Below are positions 33,687 to 43,175 of a DNA stretch of 64,000 nt, piece after piece. Within the stretch, counting starts at the first letter, position 1, and each line of letters opens with the position of its first letter. The position numbers and the translations under genes were made by a program. The notes under the pieces were generated by a model that saw only the letters and a program-made list of their open reading frames with translations, made no database searches and was not told the origin of the DNA. Source of the DNA: Fibrobacter sp. (GTDB lineage Bacteria > Fibrobacterota > Fibrobacteria > Fibrobacterales > Fibrobacteraceae); NCBI GenBank assembly GCA_017642335.1, contig JAGCPF010000002.1, positions 1 through 64,000 of the forward strand. Direction: 5' to 3'.

Positions 33687-35476
33687 TATTTGTTGCGATA
33701 TTCCTTGCAGTTGCGTTACCGGTCTTTTTCCTTTTGACCCATTCGTACTCGCAACTGCAACTTAACGCGCAATTCGCCTACAAGGAACACGCCTTCCTGG
33801 TTCTGCAGATGCTGAACCAGCGTTTTGCCGACGACATGGCAATCGAGGACCAGCGTTCCTACTCCGAATATCGCTTCATCCGCGCGGTTCCCGTTATCGG
33901 CGGTGAAGAGATTACACTTTCCGAACTCGCGAACTTCCCCGTCCGCAGTCACTTCAAGGGAATCGTCGGACACTTCCAGATGGACCCCGACGGTACGCTC
34001 CGTACGCCCATCCTTCCCGATGGCGTCCTCGAGAAAATCCCGATGAGCGACCGCAACAAGCGCGAGGCTGTGCTCTACAAGATCCAGACAATCCTCATGA
34101 AGCAGGATTTCCGGATGGACGAACTCAAGAACAACAAGCCCCAGCCGCGCGACTCCATAGAATCCGTGCTGGACCAGATCTACAAGCAGGACCTGGGACT
34201 CAACGCCAGCAAGAACCAGAAAAAGTCCGCCGCGATCAAGAGGGCAAAGCGCTTCGAACAAACTTCCGAAAAGGAATCGTTCGCGTTCAACGTGGAAGCC
34301 GCCAAGATGGACGCCTTCGGGCTCCTGCGCACCAACATCGACACGACGCACGTGATGGAAGTGGAAATCGAGCCGTTCCAGGCAACCTACGACAACACGC
34401 ACATCATCTTCTACCGAAACGTGAAGCGCGGCACCGAGATATTCGTGCAGGGATTCATCGTGGAACTGCGCACCTACCTCACGAACCTCATCACGAACGA
34501 AATCAAGTTCTACCCGCAAGAACAGAACCTGACCATAGAATTCGTGAGCCGCGACAAGCTGCTCTATTCGTACGGCGAAAGGAACAATTCCTCGACGATG
34601 CTGCTCACGTCGCCGCTGCCTTCCCCGCTCGCCGGCATCACAATGAACGTGTACGTCACCCCGAAGCAAAGCGCACCGGGCAGCGGGATCCTCCTGTTCC
34701 TCGGCATCACCATGCTTGTCGTGCTGGGCGGCGGTCTCATCTGCATCTACAAGCTCACGCAGAGCCAGCTCGCGCTTGCCTCCAAGCGCCAGGACTTCGT
34801 GTCCGCGGTGAGCCACGAACTCAAGACACCGCTCACCGCCATCCGCATGTACGCAGAACTTCTGCAGAACTCCTGGGTGGCCAACGAAGAGAAGCGCCAG
34901 AAGTATTACAACCAAATTGCCAGCGAAACGGAACGCCTCACGCGACTCATCCAGAACGTGCTGAACCTCTCCAAACTGGACGGCAACCGCTGGAACGTAC
35001 AGCTGCGCCGCGACCGGCCGAAGGGCGTGCTCGACGACTTTGTCGCGACCTACAGCAAGAACGTCGAAAAGCAGGGCTTCGAGCTCACCGTCTCTTCCGA
35101 TACCGACGTCAAGGACATCACGCTGATGATGGACCGCGACGCCATCATGCAGATTCTGATGAACCTCGTGGACAACTCGCTCAAGTTCTCGAAGAATGCC
35201 GACTACAAGATGATCAACATCGAGCTGCGCCTCAAGGACACCGACCTCTACCTCGCCGTGCGCGACTACGGGCCGGGTATTCCGCAGGCCGAAATGACGA
35301 AGGTGTTCCAGGAATTCTACCGCGTCGAGAACGAGATGACGAGGCAGACGAGCGGCACGGGTATCGGGCTCTCCATGGTCAAGAAGCTCTGCACGCTCAC
35401 CAACATGAAGATCGAGCTCGAGAACGCAAACCCCGGCCTGCGTACGAAGATACACTTCCCGCCGCTATCCATCTAG
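33668..35476 (+). CDS. Sensor histidine kinase (602 aa)
   Basis: Two membrane helices (residues about 3-25 and 335-360) enclose a periplasmic sensor region of about 310 residues. The cytoplasmic part has the H box SAVSHELKTPLTAIR (phosphorylated H383), N box LMNLVDNSLKFS, and the G boxes YGPGIP and TSGTGIGLSMV. The partner is the response regulator whose gene it overlaps. The periplasmic domain has an unassigned helical insert around KKSAAIKRAKRFEQTSEKE. No ligand can be named. Confidence 0.93.
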   Translation: MRKIHLIFVAIFLAVALPVFFLLTHSYSQLQLNAQFAYKEHAFLVLQMLNQRFADDMAIEDQRSYSEYRFIRAVPVIGGEEITLSELANFPVRSHFKGIVGHFQMDPDGTLRTPILPDGVLEKIPMSDRNKREAVLYKIQTILMKQDFRMDELKNNKPQPRDSIESVLDQIYKQDLGLNASKNQKKSAAIKRAKRFEQTSEKESFAFNVEAAKMDAFGLLRTNIDTTHVMEVEIEPFQATYDNTHIIFYRNVKRGTEIFVQGFIVELRTYLTNLITNEIKFYPQEQNLTIEFVSRDKLLYSYGERNNSSTMLLTSPLPSPLAGITMNVYVTPKQSAPGSGILLFLGITMLVVLGGGLICIYKLTQSQLALASKRQDFVSAVSHELKTPLTAIRMYAELLQNSWVANEEKRQKYYNQIASETERLTRLIQNVLNLSKLDGNRWNVQLRRDRPKGVLDDFVATYSKNVEKQGFELTVSSDTDVKDITLMMDRDAIMQILMNLVDNSLKFSKNADYKMINIELRLKDTDLYLAVRDYGPGIPQAEMTKVFQEFYRVENEMTRQTSGTGIGLSMVKKLCTLTNMKIELENANPGLRTKIHFPPLSI

Positions 35477-35546
35477 CGCCCAAAAATTTTTTATTTTCAC
35501 TACGACGGCCGATATGCCCGGCCCGTCAAAGTCAAAGGATATTCGC

Positions 35547-36890
35547 ATGACACAAGATGACATTCTGCAGAACCCGGAAAAGTACGATCTCTCTATTGAA
35601 TCCGTCGGTCAGGGAACGCTTCGCTCGCCCATGAGCGGCGTGCCTTTTGTCTCCGATTCAGACCGCGTCGCGCTCACTACCGACACAAAGAAATTGCAGG
35701 ATTTTTTCAACAAAGGTATCGAAGTCCCCTCGCTCGAGACGGCCGGCCCGCGCGAGACCATTTTCCATGACCCTGCATGGACTCGCGCCGGCATCGTCAC
35801 CTGCGGCGGCCTTTGCCCGGGTTTGAACAACGTCATCAAGAGCCTCGTGACCGTGCTCTGGTTCGACTACGGCGTCCGTAACATCTTCGGTATCCCCTAC
35901 GGCTACCGCGGGCTCAACCCCTCTTACGGCTACCCGCCCATCATGCTCAACCCCGACGTGGTCGACGCCATCCAGGACGACGGCGGCACCATCCTCGGCA
36001 GCTCCCGCGGCAACCAGGAGCCCTCCGTCATGGTCGACACCCTGATGCGCCTGAACATCAACGTGCTGTTCTGTATCGGCGGCGACGGCACGCTCCGCGG
36101 CGCACACGCCATCGCGCAGGAAGTCAAGAAGCGCAAGCAGCCCATCTCGGTCATCGGCATCCCGAAGACCATCGACAACGACCTTAACCTCATCGACCGT
36201 ACGTTCGGTTTCGAGACCGCCGTGCTCAGCGCGACCAACGTCATCACGAGCGCCCACAACGAGGCGAACGGCGCCTTCAACGGGCTCGGCCTCGTGAAGC
36301 TCATGGGCCGCGACTCCGGATTCATCGCCGCCTACGCGGCACTCGCCACCACCGTCGTGAACTTCTGCCTCGTCCCCGAGGTGCCCTTCACGCTCGAAGG
36401 CGAGAACGGGCTCTTCAAGGCGCTCGAGAACCGCTACGACTGCGGCAAGACGCACGCCGTGCTCGCCGTCGCCGAAGGCGCGGGCCAGCACCTGTTCGAC
36501 GGCCAGGAAGAACGCCGCGACGCAAGCGGCAACATCCTCAAGAAGGACATCGGCGAATTCCTGACACTCAAGATCAAGGAGCACTTCGAGAAGGTCGGCA
36601 AGGAAATCAACATCAAGTACTTCGACCCGAGCTATACCGTGCGCAGCATCCCCGCCAAGGGCACCGACGCCATCTTCTGCTACCAGCTGGCAGAAAACGC
36701 CGTACACGCCGCCATGGCGGGCAAGACGGACATGGTCGTCGGCAGCATGAACGGCACGTTCTCGCACGTGCCCATAGAGTACGCCGTGAGCGAACGCCGC
36801 AAAATAGACCCCAACGGGGCGCTCTGGCACGCCGTACTCGGCGCCACACGCCAACAGGACTACTTCACGGGCAAGCGCCGCAAGAAATAA
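35547..36890 (+). CDS. pfkA: 6-phosphofructokinase, plant-like ATP type (447 aa)
   Basis: Phosphorylates fructose 6-phosphate in glycolysis. The N-terminal lobe has CGGLCPGLNNVI. The donor-site motifs are CIGGDGTLRGA, with the Gly typical of ATP-using enzymes, and IPKTIDNDL, with the Lys typical of PPi-using enzymes. That combination is known from plant and group III ATP-dependent enzymes. MGRDSGFIAA matches the substrate site. The start at 35547 has AAAGGA upstream; the frame opens earlier at 35514. Donor use should be treated as likely ATP, not certain. Confidence 0.88.
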   Translation: MTQDDILQNPEKYDLSIESVGQGTLRSPMSGVPFVSDSDRVALTTDTKKLQDFFNKGIEVPSLETAGPRETIFHDPAWTRAGIVTCGGLCPGLNNVIKSLVTVLWFDYGVRNIFGIPYGYRGLNPSYGYPPIMLNPDVVDAIQDDGGTILGSSRGNQEPSVMVDTLMRLNINVLFCIGGDGTLRGAHAIAQEVKKRKQPISVIGIPKTIDNDLNLIDRTFGFETAVLSATNVITSAHNEANGAFNGLGLVKLMGRDSGFIAAYAALATTVVNFCLVPEVPFTLEGENGLFKALENRYDCGKTHAVLAVAEGAGQHLFDGQEERRDASGNILKKDIGEFLTLKIKEHFEKVGKEINIKYFDPSYTVRSIPAKGTDAIFCYQLAENAVHAAMAGKTDMVVGSMNGTFSHVPIEYAVSERRKIDPNGALWHAVLGATRQQDYFTGKRRKK

Positions 36891-36926
36891 TTACCTTTTT
36901 CCACTCGTTTTTACTAAGTTGTCTCT

Positions 36927-37070
36927 ATGCTGAAAAAAGAAGAACGCATTCTCATCCGCACGGCACTCATGGAGTACAGGAGAAACCTGTTCAAGACCTT
37001 CCACGGACTTGACGAGGAAAAGAAAACCCTCGCGGAAGTCAACCACATACTGCAAAACTGGAAGGTTTAG
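36927..37070 (+). CDS. Small helical protein (47 aa)
   Basis: A short frame ending eight bases before the next gene. It reads MLKKEERILIRTALMEYRRN and then KTFHGLDEEKKTLAEVNHIL, a charged amphipathic helical pair. No clear ribosome site. Its codon-like composition and compact spacing between two real genes support it. Not recognised. Confidence 0.5.
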   Translation: MLKKEERILIRTALMEYRRNLFKTFHGLDEEKKTLAEVNHILQNWKV

Positions 37071-37077
37071 TCCAGCA

Positions 37078-37851
37078 ATGAAAGGCCCCATCCGCGTATT
37101 CACACTCATTTCCCTCTGTGCGGGAATCGCCATGGCAAACGAAGACCTTCGTTTTGCCGATTCCTGCTATGCAGCCAGGGCCGAGCGCTCTGTCGAGGAC
37201 AAGGCGGATGTTGAAAACGCGAAAAAGATGATCGCGGCCTACAAGCGGGCACAATCCGACCCCGAGGTAGCCGAAGAAGCGACGGCAGGATTCGTCCGAA
37301 GCCTCTACTTTGCCTTCCGGTTCGTACCCTTCGACAAGAAACTGCGTTCCAGCCGCCTCGACTCGCTCAAGAGCGTCTCCGAGGCCGCCTACAACAAGTA
37401 TCCCAAGAACAAGGAAATCGCCCACATATACGTCTCTGCGCTATCGATGTGGGGCGCCGAACGCGGCCCGCTCACTTCCGTCAAGGAAGGTGTCGCCGTC
37501 AAGGTCCGTGACATCGCGACCGCGACCAACAACTACCAGGTACTCGGGCGTGCGCACCAGCTGCTGCCCTATGTACCCATCGTCCTGTCGTGGCCCGACA
37601 AGGCGCTTGCCGAAAAATACCTGGTAATGGCGCTGGAGCAGGATCCCAAGGACCTCTACAACTACTTTTTCCTTGCCGAATTGCGCTTCGACCAGAAGCG
37701 CTACGCCGATGCGCTCAACATCATTGACCGCGGCCTCTCCAGGGGAATCCGCACCAGCGACTTCCTCGAAGACAAGCGCGGACGCTGGAAGCTCAAGGAA
37801 CTCCAGAAGAAAATCAACGCAAAGCTAGATAAGAAACAGGCGAAGAACTAA
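37078..37851 (+). CDS. Exported TPR-like protein (257 aa)
   Basis: The N-terminus (MKGPIRVFTLISLCAGIAMA) is a signal peptide. The mature part is all helical with TPR-like repeats: AYKRAQSDPEVAEEATAGFV, AYNKYPKNKEIAHIYVSALS and EQDPKDLYNYFFLAELRFDQ. No lipobox is present, so it is probably periplasmic. The start was placed at 37078 because it gives the signal peptide; the frame extends upstream. The 3' end overlaps the convergent 49-aa gene by four bases. Confidence 0.7.
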   Translation: MKGPIRVFTLISLCAGIAMANEDLRFADSCYAARAERSVEDKADVENAKKMIAAYKRAQSDPEVAEEATAGFVRSLYFAFRFVPFDKKLRSSRLDSLKSVSEAAYNKYPKNKEIAHIYVSALSMWGAERGPLTSVKEGVAVKVRDIATATNNYQVLGRAHQLLPYVPIVLSWPDKALAEKYLVMALEQDPKDLYNYFFLAELRFDQKRYADALNIIDRGLSRGIRTSDFLEDKRGRWKLKELQKKINAKLDKKQAKN

Positions 37852-37997
37852 TTATTGCCGGGAATGATTACGCCTATCTCATTAGGAAGGCTATCTTCGA
37901 GCAAATTGCAGCGAGCATGCAAGACCTCCACCTTCATCTCGGGGGCGGTATACAGTTTCTTTTGCTGTAAATCCATGTCCTTAAGAGCATTTTCCAT
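37848..37997 (-). CDS. Short peptide with YxxPEM motif (49 aa)
   Basis: The frame begins MENALKDMDLQQKKLYTAPE and continues MKVEVLHARCNLLEDSLP to a glycine/isoleucine-rich tail. The pattern Lys-Tyr-x-x-Pro-Glu-Met-x-Val followed by LL and Ser recalls the numerous short peptides of Bacteroidetes that resemble precursors of processed peptides. GAGG lies six bases before the ATG at 37997; the frame opens at 38048 without a ribosome site. It lies 92 bases after the 1307-aa surface protein gene. Function unknown. Confidence 0.55.
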   Translation of the reverse strand: MENALKDMDLQQKKLYTAPEMKVEVLHARCNLLEDSLPNEIGVIIPGNN

Positions 37998-38089
37998 ATA
38001 AAGCCTCACCTGTTCGTTAATAAAAATAATAAACAAGTGCGCGGCCATGACGGGCCATGACCCGCCATTACCGGCACAAATATCGCTAT

Positions 38090-41000
38090 TTACCGTTTTT
38101 TCCCGACGTACACGCCCTTTGCCTTGGGCTTCGCGTTCAGGCTGCGGCCCTTGAGGTCGTATGTGCGGGTAACGGGCGTGAACTCACCGGTGCGCGTGTT
38201 GATGCGGCCGATGACGGTCGTCGTCTTCTCGCTACCCGATTCGCCCGAACCGATACCGGCACGGCCCTTGCCTTCGACAACCACGACCTCGATTTCTTCG
38301 GGGAGTTCGTTGCTACGGTCACGCCACACGGACACATGACCAGCCGGAGCGGGCCTCGGTTCCGCATTGGAACTGCTGTGCTTCAGGTAGGCGCGCATCG
38401 GGCGGATAAAGGCGCCGGAACCCGCCTTGACAAACTGCCCGATTTCGGCACCGTTCGAAGCCGTTGCGGCAAAGCCGTAGACACTGCCCAGGTCGGTATC
38501 GCCCTTTTCCCATTTCTTGTACGCATAGGTTCCGATGAACTGCCAGTTGCCCGAAGTGGCCACTGCCGGCTCGGTCTTCTTGATGGTGTAATCTGAACCA
38601 TTAAAGAAAAGCGTCTCATCCGTCATTTTCAACATGTAGGGCGTATTCGCCTTGAGATTCCCTTCGTAAGAACTGCAATCGCGGTCGGGATCCACATCAG
38701 CTCGGCACCAAACCCTGCTCATCTGGACCTTCAGCTTGCCGTCTTCTTCGATCATCTGCGAGAATTCAAGGATATCATCCAAACCGCTGACACTCGAGGC
38801 ATTGAAGTCAAACGGGAAAACAATCGTGGAATACTTGCCCGAATCATTCGCCGTAACCGCAAAATTACGGATAAATTCAACATTGTTCACTTCCATGTCT
38901 TCTTCAATGTTCACGGTATCCTTGCCATCGTACAAGCCATCGATACGGGCAAACTTGTATCCATTATAATACTCGTAAACTGCGACAGCAGAAGATCCCG
39001 ATTTTTTCAAGACATCTACACTCAATTCCGGATATTCGTCATTTCCATTCTCATTAGATTTCAGCTGGAATGCAAGGCTCCGGCCTGTACTATATATATA
39101 GTCAATGTGATTATTGTTATTAGACATTTTTGCAAGTACTTTTGCATCTGTACCCGCTCCATCGTAAATGAACAGGGAGTCTTCGTCAACAAGGGCCGTA
39201 TTTCCACTTAAACGAAGCGAATAGCCTTCCGGAGCTGTCAACACGAGAACACCATCATTGTTGTTGCAATAAGCCCAGCCACAAGCCGTACGGACGGTCA
39301 ACTTTCTGATACCCTCTGGAATATTCGCTACAACCGTATCGGTTGTCGGAATTGTAGCCCTGAGATAATCATTTGGGGATCTAAATTCTGCATAAATTAG
39401 AACATCACCCCTAGGCATTACGAATTTGGCTTCGTTTCCGGAATACCATGTACCACCTACTGGAGAAATACTGTTCCAGGAACCGTGAAAATCTTCCCAA
39501 TCTACGGTGAAATAATTGAGCAAGTAACCTTCGTCGGGAGTTGCCACAAGTGTAACAGTATCTCCTACCGTAGCCGAAAGCTTATCAGAGATCATGTTTC
39601 CATTCCATGTGCCAGCCAGAGTTATAGAATATACTTCGTTAACATCTACAACACGGACGTTAGCGTATACACCTTCGCCGTTTCCTTCTCCATCTGACTT
39701 GAATTTAAATGTAAGGCTCCGACCCGTGTTTTCCAATTCGCCTATTTCGCCACCAACCGATATCGTTGCGAGTTCCCGCTCGGCATCTACTCCATCCCCA
39801 GCGTAAATAATCAAGGAATCGCCTTCATCAGAAATATCCCCTGCACCCTCTGCAACTACCAATTTATACCCTTCGGGGGCTGTCAAGACGAGTACGCCAT
39901 CGCTATTACTGTAATACAACCAATCAATGTAGCTGTAATCACTATAGATGTCAATCGATTTCATTCCTTCCGGAATATCCAGCCTAAGTGTATCCGCTCT
40001 GGGAATAACCGCATCACCATATTCTGCTTCGAAGATATATACTTCGAGAGAAAGATCTTTTTCCGGCATTACAAACTGAACCTGGTTTTCATACCATGCT
40101 GACCTATAGCATCTATTAAATTCATAAAAAGTCGTTTTCAAATCATATGCTTCAACACAAACATTGTATGATTTTATGTCTGTCGTTATATTCATTGTGA
40201 CCGTATCACCCGGCGCTGCGCTTTCTGGATAACCGTCAATTGTTCCACCATGAAGGCTGGCAACCTCAATCTTATATTTCTTATTGGGATCAATAATCGT
40301 TACAAGCAAATTCATTCTCATATAGGAATCACTGGATTCATAATGGAGCGTCAAGGTATCTCCAGAACTATTCAAATACATACCGTTACCTTGGTCCAGC
40401 TCCCAAATTTTTGTCGCACCTGTTCCGGAACCATCAAAAACCGCCATTCCAGCACCGTCGCCATAGGTTTTCACATCTCCAGTCAACTGGAACTTGAGCC
40501 CTTCGGGTGCCGCCAGAACAAGTGTCCCATTGCAAGTTTCCCAAACACATTCGCCTCCAACAGCAAACGACTCTACATCCGCAGGAATAGTGGCAAATAC
40601 AGTATCCCGTTGCGGCATCTCTATGGAGAGACCTTCGTTAGCCGTCGTCTTCTTTTCAACAAATTCAACATTGACCCTGACATCCGCATAGGGCATCGTG
40701 AAGGAATAGTCGTTACTTGTATACCATGTACCGCCAGTTATAGGGAGAGACCACGATTCATCCTCCAAATAAGCCTCCGCATAAATACTGCCTATCATGT
40801 AACCTTCGTCAGGTGTAGCCGTCAAATTAATCGTATTCCCCGTCGATGCCGACGAAAGGTCTCCTCCGGCATAACCATTTCCGCTATAATGCACATCGAC
40901 ATTGTGCGTAACACTTGCATCGACGAGCTTTACTCTCATTGTACCCGTAAACTCTCCCGAACCAACATAAACTATTGTCACCGTTTGACTCGAGGACATT

Positions 41001-42013
41001 CTAGTTATCAACTCAGCCCTTGATTCATAAGCATCAGGGACATCGCCATCGTATACATAGAATGCGGAACCAGCGTCATATGAATGCGCAACATCCGATC
41101 TTAGACCTTCCACTTGAATCAGATACCCTTCAGGCGCTGTCAGTACAAAGGGCTTAGTGACTTCCAAAAAATCTCCGTTGCCATCGAGTATGAACGACTC
41201 AACATCCGCGGGAATTGACACCCTGGAAATTTTTTCATAAGGCATTTCTAGGTGAACACCCTGACTTTCGGTAACATAGATGGGCTCAACAATAGCATTC
41301 GAAGCGGGCATCACAAATGTCGCTGTTTTATCTGTAAGCCAAGTTCCATTGGTTACATCAACGAAATTCCCTCTCTCATCCATGACTTTAATGTGGTCAA
41401 ATAAATAGCCTTCCGCCGCATTGGACGCCGTTACGGAAACAACATCCCCAGTAGCCGCCGTTGCAGGAGGATCAATCAAATTACCGCCTGCAACAGAAAC
41501 TTCTTCAATTGTAAATGGGCCCCATTTATCAACAAGAGTTACCGTGAGGTTCAATCCTTCTGTGGGTTGTCTGCTATATAAGTTTGAAAATCCAGTGATC
41601 AGGTTATTCCCTTCGCTAAGCCACCAGATATCGCTTTTCCTTGATGCACCGTACAGCTTATTCGTTTTATCTATTGCATCATAAATAGAGAACGTCGCTG
41701 TCGCCCATCCATCATATTCTGTCCTAATCGTCCCCTTCAGCCTAATTAACTTATTTTCAGGGCCAACTAGAACAAGGATTCCATCACAGTCCCTGCTAAA
41801 ATTTCCAGACACGCCCCCATCATCGTAAACCTTGAACGTCGTCACGCCATCGGGGATTACCAGCGTATCGATCCCGGTCGCGGGCATGTTGATATAGTAG
41901 CCACCATTGCCATCGTCACTCAGCTCTCTTTGCGCGGCCCATGCGGTGGTTGAGGTGAAAAGCACGAGCAACAAGCCCAGGAGAGAACCCAAAACCAACG
42001 ATTTTGTCTTCAT
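38090..42013 (-). CDS. Giant surface protein with five CUB/B-repeat-like units (1307 aa)
   Basis: A signal peptide (MKTKSLVLGSLLGLLLVLFT) is followed by five repeats of about 180-220 residues. Each has a beta-sandwich part with the phrase VLTAPEGY and a following module ending GTWY...FVMP, like InlB/Flg_new B repeats (PDEGYLL, TVTLVATPDE). Unit starts are near residues 25, 250, 460, 660 and 880. The end carries a Fibrobacter-type region (KYSTIVFPFDF) and a terminal sorting-like tail (RTYDLKGRSLNAKPKAKGVY), basic at the end. Likely a cell-surface adhesin or carbohydrate-binding scaffold; no enzyme motif was seen. Confidence 0.75.
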   Translation of the reverse strand: MKTKSLVLGSLLGLLLVLFTSTTAWAAQRELSDDGNGGYYINMPATGIDTLVIPDGVTTFKVYDDGGVSGNFSRDCDGILVLVGPENKLIRLKGTIRTEYDGWATATFSIYDAIDKTNKLYGASRKSDIWWLSEGNNLITGFSNLYSRQPTEGLNLTVTLVDKWGPFTIEEVSVAGGNLIDPPATAATGDVVSVTASNAAEGYLFDHIKVMDERGNFVDVTNGTWLTDKTATFVMPASNAIVEPIYVTESQGVHLEMPYEKISRVSIPADVESFILDGNGDFLEVTKPFVLTAPEGYLIQVEGLRSDVAHSYDAGSAFYVYDGDVPDAYESRAELITRMSSSQTVTIVYVGSGEFTGTMRVKLVDASVTHNVDVHYSGNGYAGGDLSSASTGNTINLTATPDEGYMIGSIYAEAYLEDESWSLPITGGTWYTSNDYSFTMPYADVRVNVEFVEKKTTANEGLSIEMPQRDTVFATIPADVESFAVGGECVWETCNGTLVLAAPEGLKFQLTGDVKTYGDGAGMAVFDGSGTGATKIWELDQGNGMYLNSSGDTLTLHYESSDSYMRMNLLVTIIDPNKKYKIEVASLHGGTIDGYPESAAPGDTVTMNITTDIKSYNVCVEAYDLKTTFYEFNRCYRSAWYENQVQFVMPEKDLSLEVYIFEAEYGDAVIPRADTLRLDIPEGMKSIDIYSDYSYIDWLYYSNSDGVLVLTAPEGYKLVVAEGAGDISDEGDSLIIYAGDGVDAERELATISVGGEIGELENTGRSLTFKFKSDGEGNGEGVYANVRVVDVNEVYSITLAGTWNGNMISDKLSATVGDTVTLVATPDEGYLLNYFTVDWEDFHGSWNSISPVGGTWYSGNEAKFVMPRGDVLIYAEFRSPNDYLRATIPTTDTVVANIPEGIRKLTVRTACGWAYCNNNDGVLVLTAPEGYSLRLSGNTALVDEDSLFIYDGAGTDAKVLAKMSNNNNHIDYIYSTGRSLAFQLKSNENGNDEYPELSVDVLKKSGSSAVAVYEYYNGYKFARIDGLYDGKDTVNIEEDMEVNNVEFIRNFAVTANDSGKYSTIVFPFDFNASSVSGLDDILEFSQMIEEDGKLKVQMSRVWCRADVDPDRDCSSYEGNLKANTPYMLKMTDETLFFNGSDYTIKKTEPAVATSGNWQFIGTYAYKKWEKGDTDLGSVYGFAATASNGAEIGQFVKAGSGAFIRPMRAYLKHSSSNAEPRPAPAGHVSVWRDRSNELPEEIEVVVVEGKGRAGIGSGESGSEKTTTVIGRINTRTGEFTPVTRTYDLKGRSLNAKPKAKGVYVGKKR

Positions 42014-42346
42014 TTTGACACCTTGATAAAACGGGGGTTTTTAATGTTACAAAAAAATTACCTTATTATGTTTTTATTGTCAACAAATCCTTTGTAAAAT
42101 TACTTTACTCGCATTAACCTGCGCAGTCAATTTGTGCAGAACAAACAACGCCGACATTTACCCGTTCATCCTATTAAAGTAACCGCACAACAATCATTTT
42201 CCTGTATTCCAAGAACACGCGTTCGTATCCCAAGCACACAAAAATAATGACAAACAAATTAGAATTTAACGATTTTTTATATAAAATCGCAATTTTAGTA
42301 TTCTCTACTATTGCGTATCCCATTTTGATTAGATACTTTTATATAT
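42014..42346. other. Divergent AT-rich promoter region
   Basis: 333 bases between two divergent genes. It holds the minus-strand promoter of the surface protein and a plus-strand candidate for the TIGR02147 gene (TTGCGT 42311-42316, spacing 17, TACTTT 42334-42339). Nothing else is recognisable. Confidence 0.6.
42055..42083 (-). promoter_or_regulatory. Promoter of the 1307-aa surface protein
   Basis: Perfect -35 TTGACA (42078-42083), spacing 17, -10 TAATTT (42055-42060). A leader of about 35 bases precedes the ATG, with an AAGGTG ribosome site. Confidence 0.6.
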
Positions 42347-43174
42347 ATGAAGCCGATTACTACATACACTGATTATCGGAAAGTCATCCAGGACTTTTAC
42401 GACGAAAAAAAACGATCCTCCGCCTTCACATGGCGGGATTTTGCCAAATCGGCCGGATTTTCCTCTCCCGTCTTCCTCAAATACGTTTGCGAAGGGAAAA
42501 AGAACATAAGCCGCGCGAGTGCCGCCGCCGTCGCCGCCGCAATGGGACTGGTCGGTTTCGATTCCGCCTATTTCCAGGCAATGATCGCCTACGGCACGGC
42601 AAAGAGCGACGAGGCCAAGAAAAACGCCTTTGAAGAAATGTGCGCCATGGCAAGAGAACACAAGACCAGGATTCTCGGCGACAACGAGTTCGACTACTAC
42701 AAATCCTGGAAAAACTCCGTCATCCGGGAACTCGCCCCCGCAATGCCCGGAGCAAAGCCGTCCGAAATGGCCAAGGCCTGCAAGCAGCTCATTTCGACCG
42801 ACGATGTTGTCGAAACCCTGGCCTTTCTGCAAAAAATGGGCTTGCTGGAAAAGGACTACAACGATACTTACCGCCAGACCGACAAGGCCATCTCCATAAA
42901 CACCACGGACGCGCTCCCTGTCGCCGCCAGGAACCTGCAACGTCAAATGGGTTCGTTCGCTCTGGACGCCATCAGCCTGCCGCTTTCCGAAAGGGACATG
43001 TCCGGCATCACCATGGGCATCACCCGCAAGTGCTACGACAGAATCGTGAAGGCCCTGGACGATTTCCGTCAACAGATTGCGGACATTGTCTCGGAGGATG
43101 GCGAAACGGAACAGATTTATCGCCTGAATTTGCAATTTTTCCCATTAACCGAAAGAATTCGGGGAGGAAAGTAA
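42347..43174 (+). CDS. TIGR02147 family protein (275 aa)
   Basis: Matches the Fibrobacter paralogous family TIGR02147. The N-terminus has a helix-turn-helix-like region (FTWRDFAKSAGFSSPVFLKY, residues about 27-50), followed by the family block AGFSSPVFLKYVCEGKKNIS and a helical domain ending in a beta-rich part (NLQRQMGSFALDAISLPLSE, NLQFFPLTE). Probably a DNA-binding regulator. The start lies about 7 bases below a weak -10 box and has no ribosome site, so the mRNA may be leaderless. The next gene, a TIGR02145 lipoprotein, begins two bases after its stop, so this protein may control the three lipoprotein genes. Confidence 0.75.
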   Translation: MKPITTYTDYRKVIQDFYDEKKRSSAFTWRDFAKSAGFSSPVFLKYVCEGKKNISRASAAAVAAAMGLVGFDSAYFQAMIAYGTAKSDEAKKNAFEEMCAMAREHKTRILGDNEFDYYKSWKNSVIRELAPAMPGAKPSEMAKACKQLISTDDVVETLAFLQKMGLLEKDYNDTYRQTDKAISINTTDALPVAARNLQRQMGSFALDAISLPLSERDMSGITMGITRKCYDRIVKALDDFRQQIADIVSEDGETEQIYRLNLQFFPLTERIRGGK

Positions 43175-43175
43175 C

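Noticed and set aside
33716..35455. Long minus-strand frame opposite the histidine kinase
   Set aside because: The plus strand has all kinase boxes; the minus frame is His/Val/Arg-rich with no recognisable domain.
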